64,000 nt of DNA, from the NCBI GenBank assembly GCA_965217825.1, contig OZ244571.1, positions 992,001 through 1,056,000 on the forward strand, given 5' to 3'. Position numbers and translations under genes: made by a program. This document shows positions 36,983 through 44,611 of the stretch, piece by piece. Origin of the DNA: VXNE01 sp965217825 (lineage in GTDB: Bacteria; Pseudomonadota; Gammaproteobacteria; Pseudomonadales; Azotimanducaceae). The notes beneath the pieces were generated by a model. It saw only the letters and a list, made by a program, of their open reading frames with translations. It was not told the DNA's origin and did not search any database. Numbering within the stretch: position 1 is the stretch's first letter; every line of letters starts with the position of its first letter.

Positions 36983-38674
36983 TTGAGACGACTAAGGGCC
37001 ATAGACCTTTATTGCGGCGTAGGTGGCTGGTCACTTGGGTTGGAATTGTCCGGCGTACGTGTCGTCGAAGGCATCGACATCTCGCCTACGGCAGTCGAAT
37101 CGTACACGAAGAATCTAGGCGGCAATGTGCGAGAGTGCGATATGCGGTCTTTAGAACTCGCATCGCTACCTTCGGATGTGGATGTGGTTGTCGGAAGCCC
37201 ACCATGTACGCAGTTCTCCTATTCCAACAAGGGTGGATCGGGTGATCTCGTTGACGGGATGGTCGACCTGCGGGCGTTTCTGACGGCGGTGGCACATGTC
37301 CAGCCGAGATTCTGGATCATGGAAAACGTGCCGAGGGTCGCCAAGATCATCGAAGCGGAAATGTCAAATGGAGGAGAGCTGGTGGAGTTTGCCCACCTTG
37401 TCGACACTATCCGTGTCGTTGACCTTTCGGAGTTTGGCCTTCCGCAACGCCGGAAGCGGTGCATTGTCGGGAGATTTCCCGATGAGCTGTTGTTGAGCTA
37501 TAGGGCGAGGACGCCGTCGCTCACACTTCGTGACGTCATTGGTTCGTTTGGAGGGGAATATTACGAGGACAGGATGTACGGGACTCGTATACCTCTCGAG
37601 AGACTATCTGACCACATTGTTGAGGATTCGTTGACGCACGAAGAGGTGCGTCTGAACGTAGAGGCCAAGGCTCATCATCCGGTCTATAACCGGATGAGGT
37701 TCCCAGATGACTCGGATCGCCCGTCCCGAACCCTGACAGCGACGTGTACCAAGGTATCGCGTGAGAGCATTGTGATTGAGGACAACCGGGCGATTGGTGA
37801 TTTTCGCCGGCTCACCATTCGAGAGCGGGCGTCCTTGCAGGGATTTCCCGGAGCGTTTGGATTCTTCGCGCCGTCCTACACTGCCAAGATTCAGTTGATC
37901 GGAAACGCGCTACCGCCCCTCTTCTCGTACTACATTGGCTGTGCGCTGCGTGGAGTTTCGGCAGGGCGGCTAAGGCATCCATGGGAGCGAAAGCAGGTTC
38001 CGCTTGCGCGAGAACGTCCGCCAGAGACTATACCCAGAACTGCCAGGCACCGATTTCCCGATAGGCGCCGATTCCGGGCTGCAATACCGGGTTTGAGGTT
38101 CAACAGCGGTATGCGATTTCAGATGTCGAACTCATTCGACAGTGGCGGTCCTAGGTGGGGCGTGGATTTTCGATATGGGACGCCCAGGGATGTGAGAGTG
38201 ACTGGCTTAGAGTCAGAGACGCTTTCGTTGTTGGTGGATGATTGGGCTGTCGTTGAAGAGTTCGCGGCCCTCGACGTGGCGGGCGCCTCACTGTCGGTCG
38301 CGCTAGCGGGCGGTGATCCGCACTGGTCGCTTCAGCAAGTTTGGCTGCATCGAGTTTCGGGGATTGGGCCCTTTGAAGTGTTGGATGAGCTGGGGCGGCT
38401 TGCGGGGGAGGTTGGACAACGCATCGGCGAACTAGACAGTGCGGTCGTGTGGGCAAGAGTTAGGCATGTGCTGACGGTGTCGCTGTCGGCGGATGAGTCC
38501 TTGATCGGTCAGGGCAAGTTGGCGGAGAGGCGGTCCCTGATTTACGCGGGGATGATTGTAGGGTGCTGGTTCAACAACATTCTCATGCCTGGTTGCGCGT
38601 CGGAACTTAACGGGGACGGGGACTCGCCGGAGGAGCAGACGATCACTTCGGAGAGGCTATCGATCGTCGCATAG
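36983..38674 (+). CDS. C5-cytosine DNA methyltransferase with unknown C-terminal extension
   Basis: 563 residues from a TTG start at 36983. Motif I LRAIDLYCGVGG, motif IV GSPPCTQFSYSNKG (catalytic Cys75), motif VI ENVPR, motif VIII QRRKR and the final motifs (LQGFPGAF, then IQLIGNALPP) are in order, so the enzyme domain (about residues 1-330) is intact. The remaining 230 residues have no recognisable domain. It would methylate the 5 position of cytosine at an unknown site, most likely protecting host DNA from the preceding genes' products. It lies 101 bp after the DUF3883 gene. Confidence 0.92.
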   Translation: MRRLRAIDLYCGVGGWSLGLELSGVRVVEGIDISPTAVESYTKNLGGNVRECDMRSLELASLPSDVDVVVGSPPCTQFSYSNKGGSGDLVDGMVDLRAFLTAVAHVQPRFWIMENVPRVAKIIEAEMSNGGELVEFAHLVDTIRVVDLSEFGLPQRRKRCIVGRFPDELLLSYRARTPSLTLRDVIGSFGGEYYEDRMYGTRIPLERLSDHIVEDSLTHEEVRLNVEAKAHHPVYNRMRFPDDSDRPSRTLTATCTKVSRESIVIEDNRAIGDFRRLTIRERASLQGFPGAFGFFAPSYTAKIQLIGNALPPLFSYYIGCALRGVSAGRLRHPWERKQVPLARERPPETIPRTARHRFPDRRRFRAAIPGLRFNSGMRFQMSNSFDSGGPRWGVDFRYGTPRDVRVTGLESETLSLLVDDWAVVEEFAALDVAGASLSVALAGGDPHWSLQQVWLHRVSGIGPFEVLDELGRLAGEVGQRIGELDSAVVWARVRHVLTVSLSADESLIGQGKLAERRSLIYAGMIVGCWFNNILMPGCASELNGDGDSPEEQTITSERLSIVA

Positions 38675-38758
38675 GTGGATGGGCGCTTGCACTTCGGACG
38701 GTGGCCCGCGACGTGAGGTTGTGCTGTTCAAGAAGCTCAGCGCGGCGGAGAGCACGCG

Positions 38759-39037
38759 ATGGTAGACAGGGTGGACCCGGCGACGCGCAGCCGGATCATG
38801 GCATCGATTCGCGGTGCGGATACCGCACTCGAACTTGCTGTGAGGAAGGCGCTGCATGCACGCGGTCTTCGGTACCGGGTTCATGTGAAGGGTCTGCCGG
38901 GAAGGCCAGACATCGTGTTTCGCAGGTTCAATGCAGTGATCTTCATAAACGGTTGTTTCTCTGAGGGGAGAGCCCAGTCCGCTCTGGCCTTCGTGCCGCG
39001 TGGCCCATCATTGACGTGCCCCGTTGCCTTTGGCTAG
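38759..39037 (+). pseudogene. Truncated very-short-patch repair endonuclease (Vsr)
   Basis: MVDRVDPATRSRIMASIRGA, then RKALHARGLRYRVHVKGLPG and RPDIVFRRFNAVIFINGCF match the first half of Vsr (about 140 residues), including the catalytic Asp in PDIVF. After GCF the expected W-H...C zinc-site and second half are replaced by unrelated residues until the stop. Vsr nicks T:G mismatches formed by deamination of 5-methylcytosine and commonly accompanies C5 methyltransferases, which fits its place. Without the zinc-binding part it is probably inactive. Confidence 0.8.
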
Positions 39038-39838
39038 CGAGCGGAACTCTGGAGCGGCTCGTGGCGCCGGCCTGATTTCGTCAGCTACGGTCGGCTACGA
39101 TCCTCGCCCGCTTCGGATCCAGCCGTGGACGACGTCGGGCGCGGAGACGGGCGTGTATTGGTGCGGGAGTACCGGGACGAATAAGTACAGCAAGTACGGC
39201 GCGGTTAGGGGCTGGAGTCCGGCTGGCCTGAGCAGACGCTGGACGCCAACAACGAGACGATGGTTCTTGAGGGGTCGTATTTGGGGGCAAGGGGCTGAGG
39301 GCGGCGGTCTCCGATGGCGCCTTCGCCGCCTTCCTGTCGCGATAGGCTCAATCTGGCGTTTCGTCCTCTCGTCGAGAATCTTGTCCTCGAGGGAGTACCG
39401 GCCACCCGGCGCGAGGTCGCCCGCTAGGCGCGACGTCACGGTGCCGTAGTCGGCTCGTCTGTTGCGATCCGCGTACGGAACAGGGCCGCGGCTGCATCGA
39501 CATCGACGGCCTATTGTCGTCCAGACGGGTGGCATGGAGCTCCAAGCCTTGTTCAACGAGGTCGCGCGCGTCGGACGAGCGGGAGCGAAACGTAACCATG
39601 GCTGAGAGACTCTCCGAGGAGGAGCGCGACGTGCTGCAGTGGAGGACGCAACGATACGGCTCGTGGCACCGTCAACCGTGTGGGTGTTTGGCCCAGGCGT
39701 TAGCGCGCGCGAAGCACGCATGGCGTGTCAGGAATCTGGCTGGACCTGACCCCAAGGGTGCGATCTGTCAGAATCGTCGCTCAGTGGGCTGGGATAGGTT
39801 GTGCACATGCAAGCACTCCGGTCGGGACGGGATTGCGA
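39038..39838. other. 800-bp stretch without a convincing gene
   Basis: Open frames exist on both strands but are rich in Arg/Pro/Ser and resemble shadows. I see no domain motif or good start. It may be debris of a former gene between the methyltransferase set and the Kiwa-like pair. Confidence 0.5.
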
Positions 39839-40372
39839 GTGTTGAACTGGCTGGCGAAGTTCTTGCTGGTCGCTAGCTCGCTGGCTCCGGCGCTGGGAGC
39901 TGTCGCTGTGATCAACAGGAGGTCGGGGGAGTGGGTGAGCTGGACCATCCCGCTGGGGGCGGCGGCAATCCTCGTCGGTCTCTGCTGGGGCATGCTGGCG
40001 TACGCTGCGGCAAACGCCGAGAGGCACCGGTTCAAAATAGAGGAATTCGAGCGGACTGATCAAGAGGTATTGGCTTTCTTGCTCGCGTACTTGCTCCCTT
40101 TTATCTCGACGGAGGGAATGGCCTTTACGAAACATTGGTTGGTCGGAGCCTACATCTTGGCCATGATCATGCTAGTCGTCGCTCACGTAGGCGCGTTTCA
40201 CTTCAACCCCGTGATGTGGCTTTTGGGGTATCACTTCTATGCGGTGAAAGACGGGAACGGAATCTCGCAGGTCTTGATCAGCCGGGAGAAGTTCCGCCGG
40301 ACAGGAGAGAGGGTTGAGACCGTGAGGTTAGCGCAAAACATCTATCTACAGACGGGGAATGACATTGCTTGA
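39839..40372 (+). CDS. Four-helix membrane protein, KwaA-like partner of the next gene
   Basis: 177 residues from the GTG at 39839, with predicted transmembrane segments at about residues 5-22, 32-55, 80-95 and 105-138. It contains FLLAYLLPFISTEGMAF and NPVMWLLGYHFYAV. Kiwa defence systems pair a small four-helix membrane protein (KwaA) with a DUF4868 protein (KwaB). Size, topology and the 14-nt overlap with a DUF4868-like gene fit that, but I cannot confirm homology to KwaA from sequence alone. The start codon is uncertain. Confidence 0.5.
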   Translation: MLNWLAKFLLVASSLAPALGAVAVINRRSGEWVSWTIPLGAAAILVGLCWGMLAYAAANAERHRFKIEEFERTDQEVLAFLLAYLLPFISTEGMAFTKHWLVGAYILAMIMLVVAHVGAFHFNPVMWLLGYHFYAVKDGNGISQVLISREKFRRTGERVETVRLAQNIYLQTGNDIA

Positions 40373-41246
40373 GGACTTCCATTTGGCAGCCATCGTCGAC
40401 GAGGTAGGGGAACGACGCATTCTGCATGTGCCCTTGCACCGCGATTTGCAGCGATCACTGGCGGTGGATTGGGATGAGCAGCGAGGTAGCTTTCTGGACG
40501 ATGTGGAGGAGATTGATTTCGATCCCGGCTATCGTCCAGAGGCAGGGGAGAGATTCTGCTTGGAGGATTACGAGTTGCCCACTTGGTTGGAGGGGCAGGA
40601 CAGCGAGTCAGTGCGCAATTTGGACAGGATGGAAGACGGCGCAGAAGGAATGGGCGGGATTCGGGGTTTGGTGGGATTCGGCTACGACGGGGACGGTCGT
40701 GAACTGGTGCTCTTCCAGAACTCGACTAGAGGTCGGGTTGTGCGCCCGGGCTATTACGTGTTCCTTGAAGGGGGAACGTACAGATCAATGCGGCGATCGG
40801 CACTGTGTCTAGACAACCGTCTAAGTGCGGCGTATCTCAGTGATCGAGGGTCGCTCATCTTCGAGAACTTTCGAACCGTGAACACGTTCTTGCCGTTGGA
40901 GGCTGAATTCGAGGAAGCGTCCGACGAGCAGATGTTGGGTGTGCTGGCGCACGAGCGGCTCGCCCCGGAGAATCCGGATCGAGTGATTTCATTTGCGAAC
41001 CAGTGGTTTCGGAAGCGGTTCGCGATGCTTGCGAGGTCTTGCGTTCTGGATGACTATACCCCGGCGGAGATCGCGGAGGATGCCGAGGTGCATGGAGTCG
41101 CCGTTGAGCTTGAAGGTGAGAGGATCGTCTTTCCCGCTGACAAGCAGAAGGCTAGACGACTGCTGCAGTACCTGAACGAGGAGCGGTTTGTCGGAGCGAT
41201 AACGGACACGCTCTACGAGACCAACTCCAAACGGGAGGCGAGTTAG
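40359..41246 (+). CDS. DUF4868 / KwaB-like defence protein
   Basis: 295 residues, close to the size of KwaB. The C-terminal ERIVFPADKQKARRLLQYLN then TDTLYETNSKREAS matches the closing pattern of DUF4868 (K...LL.LN...T...Y.TNSKR). The middle holds LVLFQNSTRGRVV and NRLSAAYLSDRGSLIFENFR. In Kiwa, KwaB binds DNA and acts with membrane-bound KwaA against phages that disturb the envelope. The gene begins inside the end of the membrane-protein gene (ATG at 40359), as expected for coupled subunits. Confidence 0.65.
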   Translation: MTLLEDFHLAAIVDEVGERRILHVPLHRDLQRSLAVDWDEQRGSFLDDVEEIDFDPGYRPEAGERFCLEDYELPTWLEGQDSESVRNLDRMEDGAEGMGGIRGLVGFGYDGDGRELVLFQNSTRGRVVRPGYYVFLEGGTYRSMRRSALCLDNRLSAAYLSDRGSLIFENFRTVNTFLPLEAEFEEASDEQMLGVLAHERLAPENPDRVISFANQWFRKRFAMLARSCVLDDYTPAEIAEDAEVHGVAVELEGERIVFPADKQKARRLLQYLNEERFVGAITDTLYETNSKREAS

Positions 41247-41462
41247 ACGTGTCGTGGGTGAGCGGGCCGGGACCCGGGATTTGGTTACGATACTGTTCGT
41301 TTCCACGGCACTGTTGCGGACGTTGTCGGGCGGCTAGGTCCGGCGCTGTACGAGGCTGGCATCGGGACCGACGAGGAACGACTCCCGGCGGGGGAGCAAA
41401 AAGCATGGAGCTTTTGCGGGGCTGGGGATCAGGGAATCGACGGGCGCGCGCATGGGGCCGGG

Positions 41463-42467
41463 CTAACTGAGGTGGTTGACGGCGAGATAGCGTCCGTGTG
41501 CCAAGGTGATTCGCGATATCCCTTCGTCCAAGACGTCCAGATCTATGGCGCTTTTTTGGTATAGGGCAATCTGCATCTTGACTAGGACACTGAAAAGGTT
41601 CGCCTGGTGAAACATGGTCTCGAAGAAAATCTTGTTTACGGCGCCTGCGTCGTCGATAAGGAAAGGCGCGACGGGGGCAAGTTTGCCCTCTGATGAAGCG
41701 GGTTGGGTTCTGGCGCCAGCAAAAAGCAACCGAACGCTGGCCTTGTCAAGTGATCGGTGGCGATCCAGTTGCGCGGCGAGTCCAGGGGACTTCCCGAACC
41801 TTCTCGCGCGATCGACGGGATTCTGGATTGCGAGTTGCGGGCCGTGCTTCAGCTTGTTGTAGGCGGCGGTGAGCCGGGGTATATGTCTCTCGTCGTAATA
41901 CGAACTCGCGATCCTGCGGAGCTCGGAAGGAAGCCGCCTCCATACCTCGATGTGTTTCTTCGGCATTAGTCGGGCACTCGGTACTGCCCGCCACTTGTAA
42001 CCGAGGAAAAACTCGACGATCTCGGCGTCGCGCATGGCGGCGACTTCCTGGAAGAAGGCTCGCTGATCAACCCGCACGGTCTTGGAGTCGGCTAGGAGGT
42101 TGACGTGTGCGGTCTCTATCGCCGGTCCGGCCTTGGTGGCTCCGGGCCGCGTGATGAAGATGCGCGAAAACAGGTCGGCGATGGCTAGGTCGCGATTCCT
42201 CGCCCAGACCGAGAACGCGACTAGCGAGATTGCCTGGTCCTCCAATTGCGCCCCGAGTTGAAGGTAGATGTTCGATAGGGCTGCGAGTCGTTGCGCGGTG
42301 GTGCTGCCTGGCGAGGAGTACCGCTCAAGGGAGTCGAAGGCCGGGAGTACACGCAGCCAAACGCCGATCGTGTCCAGCGAACCGAGGAATTCGTCGTTGG
42401 AGATTCGGGGCTCGTCCACCTCGGCAGAATTCAGGTTGAGCAGAAACGGGGTTGTATTGTGCGCCAT
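41463..42467 (-). CDS. Unrecognised island protein
   Basis: 334 residues from MAHNTTPFLLN at 42467; a longer frame starts at 42548. It appears mostly helical. YDERHIPRLTAAYNKLKHGP is reminiscent of HEPN-like or immunity-type helices with a KLKHG turn, but the HEPN RxxxxH motif is not clear. No transmembrane segment or catalytic motif is visible. It is transcribed against the Kiwa-like pair. Codon use is regular across the frame and no competing frame is better, so I regard it as real. Confidence 0.55.
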   Translation of the reverse strand: MAHNTTPFLLNLNSAEVDEPRISNDEFLGSLDTIGVWLRVLPAFDSLERYSSPGSTTAQRLAALSNIYLQLGAQLEDQAISLVAFSVWARNRDLAIADLFSRIFITRPGATKAGPAIETAHVNLLADSKTVRVDQRAFFQEVAAMRDAEIVEFFLGYKWRAVPSARLMPKKHIEVWRRLPSELRRIASSYYDERHIPRLTAAYNKLKHGPQLAIQNPVDRARRFGKSPGLAAQLDRHRSLDKASVRLLFAGARTQPASSEGKLAPVAPFLIDDAGAVNKIFFETMFHQANLFSVLVKMQIALYQKSAIDLDVLDEGISRITLAHGRYLAVNHLS

Positions 42468-42855
42468 CGCCGAGTGCGTACCTTGTGCTGCCTTGCTGTG
42501 ATCGAGGACTTCGTGACTTGGGATTGTATATCGAGGAAAGCGGAGCAATACGGCGTGCGCGACCGTGCGGCGAGCTCAGCTGGCGTGGCCGTAGCGGCCG
42601 TCGTCTTAGGCCGGATGGCGGAGCTAGGGCGAATCGAGCGGCGAGAAGAGCCCAGATCGTTGACGAACCGGTCTACGCGTGTTTACGTCGCTTCGGCAGG
42701 ATTCGAGGATGTCGGGTGGCGGGTATCCGGCCAAATTGGGCAGCGAGCGGCAAGGGGAAGATAGTCCGCTATCGAGCCCGGGCCGCCCGCCGAGTTCATG
42801 TGTTCGTTGACGCCAGATGCCCGCGAGCGATCGGGACTGATTCCAGGCATTGGTT
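42468..42855. other. Intergenic region of about 390 bp
   Basis: No gene is supported. It separates two divergently transcribed island genes and probably contains both promoters. Confidence 0.4.
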
Positions 42856-43320
42856 ATGGAGCGGCTCTCGGGGGACGGGACGTCGCAGGCGTTCAGGGAC
42901 CGAGTCGATGGTGAGATTGAGAGGTTCTGGAAGCGGTGGGGCTGGATGGTCGATCCGCTCGTCGTTCCGGTAGGGCTGGAGGTGGTCGTTCGACCGAACG
43001 CGGCAATGCCTCCGGCCGTGCTGCACGACCTGGACAATGTCGTCCGCGAGTACCTGATCCCACGGATGGTGCCGTCATTCGGCACGGTATTGGACTACCG
43101 GTGGACGATCGACTTCGACGAGTTGCGCCGGACGAATCCCGAGAGGGCGAGGATGTGGCGCCAGTTTGGGATGCCGCCGAAGGGGACGAAGGCTGGCGTG
43201 ACGGGCTACCAGGTGTGGAGGATTCCGCCCGTAGCCGGCGAGCCGGGTTTCGTGAGCGTCGCGCTCGCGGCCGAATGGGACGGCAAAGCGAATCCGTTTC
43301 GTTTGCTGGATAACGGATAG
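42856..43320 (+). CDS. Hypothetical protein, possible RusA-like nuclease
   Basis: 154 residues from the ATG at 42856 (TTG at 42850 also in frame). GLEVVVRPNAAMPPAVLHDL then DNVVREYLIPRMVPSFG recalls RusA-family resolvases, in which a DxDN motif followed by a helix lies after a beta strand; here it is HDLDN. The rest shows no signature. The resemblance is local and may be chance. Confidence 0.45.
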   Translation: MERLSGDGTSQAFRDRVDGEIERFWKRWGWMVDPLVVPVGLEVVVRPNAAMPPAVLHDLDNVVREYLIPRMVPSFGTVLDYRWTIDFDELRRTNPERARMWRQFGMPPKGTKAGVTGYQVWRIPPVAGEPGFVSVALAAEWDGKANPFRLLDNG

Positions 43321-44145
43321 AAGAGTGGATCAGGCAAAGGGAGATGGCGCACCGGCAGAAACCGACAGGGTGGAGTGCGATACCGAGGCAGGGGCGCGAT
43401 CGTCGAAATCGGCGGGTCCGTAGCCCCGGGAAATGCGGTTGCGGTCGAGCTTTGACCGACTGATCTGAGAAGGATCGGAATCGTCGAGCGTGGCCGGTGC
43501 GACTGGATGCGTCACGACCGTGCGCGCTGGGCTTGGTACGCGGGTCGCTGAAGACGACCAACCCCAGGCGCGGGCAACAGATCGCAGTAGTAGTCCCCAA
43601 CGTTCGAGGTGGTTCGCGCGTAGACACCCGCGATCGGCCGGGCACTGGTCGTGCAACCTAGATTCGATGCGCCCGCCTCGCGGGGATGCCGCGCGGTGCA
43701 AGCGTCCGGATTGTCGGTGTAAGAAAGTTGCTCGCATTCGACCGATGCTTGCGATCTGTCGATGCTGAGCGGACTCGCGGTATCGGAAGCCGTTGTCCTA
43801 TTCGCACCCTGTTTCGTCCTCGCGGACGGCGCCGGCACTGTTCTCGCGTCGTTCCTTTGGTCAGTGGAACGTCTGCGACGCCTTGCGGCGTCCCGCGTTG
43901 TGTCAGCAGGGATGTTCCTGAACTTGCCGCTCCTGGCGGCTGCGCCCGTTGATTCAGCTGGGGTGATGCTGACGCTGCACACTGTGGGCCGTTCCCGATG
44001 TTTTGCATGGTGGGGAGGCCATGTCCGGGTCGCAAATCGCGGCGTCTGACGCCCCGAGGGGCAAGGATTGGGGTGCAGTGTAAACGGCACCGGAACCGAG
44101 GGGAAGTGCGCCGTGCGTAGCAACTGCTGCTGTTCGTGGCGCGTG
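43321..44145. other. About 825 bp without a convincing gene
   Basis: Frames on both strands are low-complexity and lack motifs. A 32-codon frame from a GTG at 43325 has no support. Probably decayed sequence. Confidence 0.45.
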
Positions 44146-44457
44146 TTAGTCGCCAACTGTGCGCGAATCGCGGGACTCGCCCAGACGTTTGAGGGCGTTT
44201 CGCGCGTTGCGGAGACGTTCGCGGAGTCCGCCGTGCCGTTCGCGGTCGCGACGCCGGGTCGCGCGCTCGGCATTCAGTGCCTTGCGGACGGCGTCCCGCT
44301 CGCGGGAAACGGCATCGAGTTGGTCGCGGAGCGCCTGCTGTGCCGCATCGGCTTCGGCCCTTCGGTCCTCGCGCTCGCCGAGCAGGTTGGAGTGCCTGAG
44401 CAGGACCTCGCCGACGGCCTGACTGCGGCCGAAGGCGACGCTCGTTTGTCGTCTGTC
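44146..44457 (-). pseudogene. Coiled-coil reading frame lacking a start codon
   Basis: Between stops at 44458-44460 and 44146-44148 the minus strand encodes 104 residues with strong heptad character: LLGEREDRRAEADAAQQALR, DQLDAVSRERDAVRKALNAE and GLRERLRNARNALKRLGESR. No ATG, GTG or TTG occurs before the coiled coil. It therefore looks like the 3' remnant of a KfrA-like or similar coiled-coil protein whose 5' part was lost. Confidence 0.45.
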
Positions 44458-44611
44458 TTATGCAAGGTGCCCGGCATCTACCAAGGCACCGCACCCCGAG
44501 GATTGCCCTAGCTTTACTGACGGGGTCGCACCGCCGACCTGTCCCGACTAATAGGACCCCTCGCGTCCGGCGAGGTCCGCGCTGCGGACGGGATCGCCAA
44601 ACATCGCCCTG

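Noticed and set aside
32600..38674. DISARM system
   Set aside because: The helicase and methylase resemble parts of DISARM, but no DrmA/DrmB (DUF1998) or phospholipase-D protein is present, and the ParB-like and DUF3883 members do not fit.
39038..39838. Protein genes in the gap after vsr
   Set aside because: Frames on both strands overlap and are low-complexity, with no motif, no good start and no heptad or membrane pattern.
43321..44145. Genes in the gap before the giant ATPase
   Set aside because: Several open frames exist on both strands, none with recognisable composition or domain. Only the coiled-coil frame at 44146-44457 looks like real protein.
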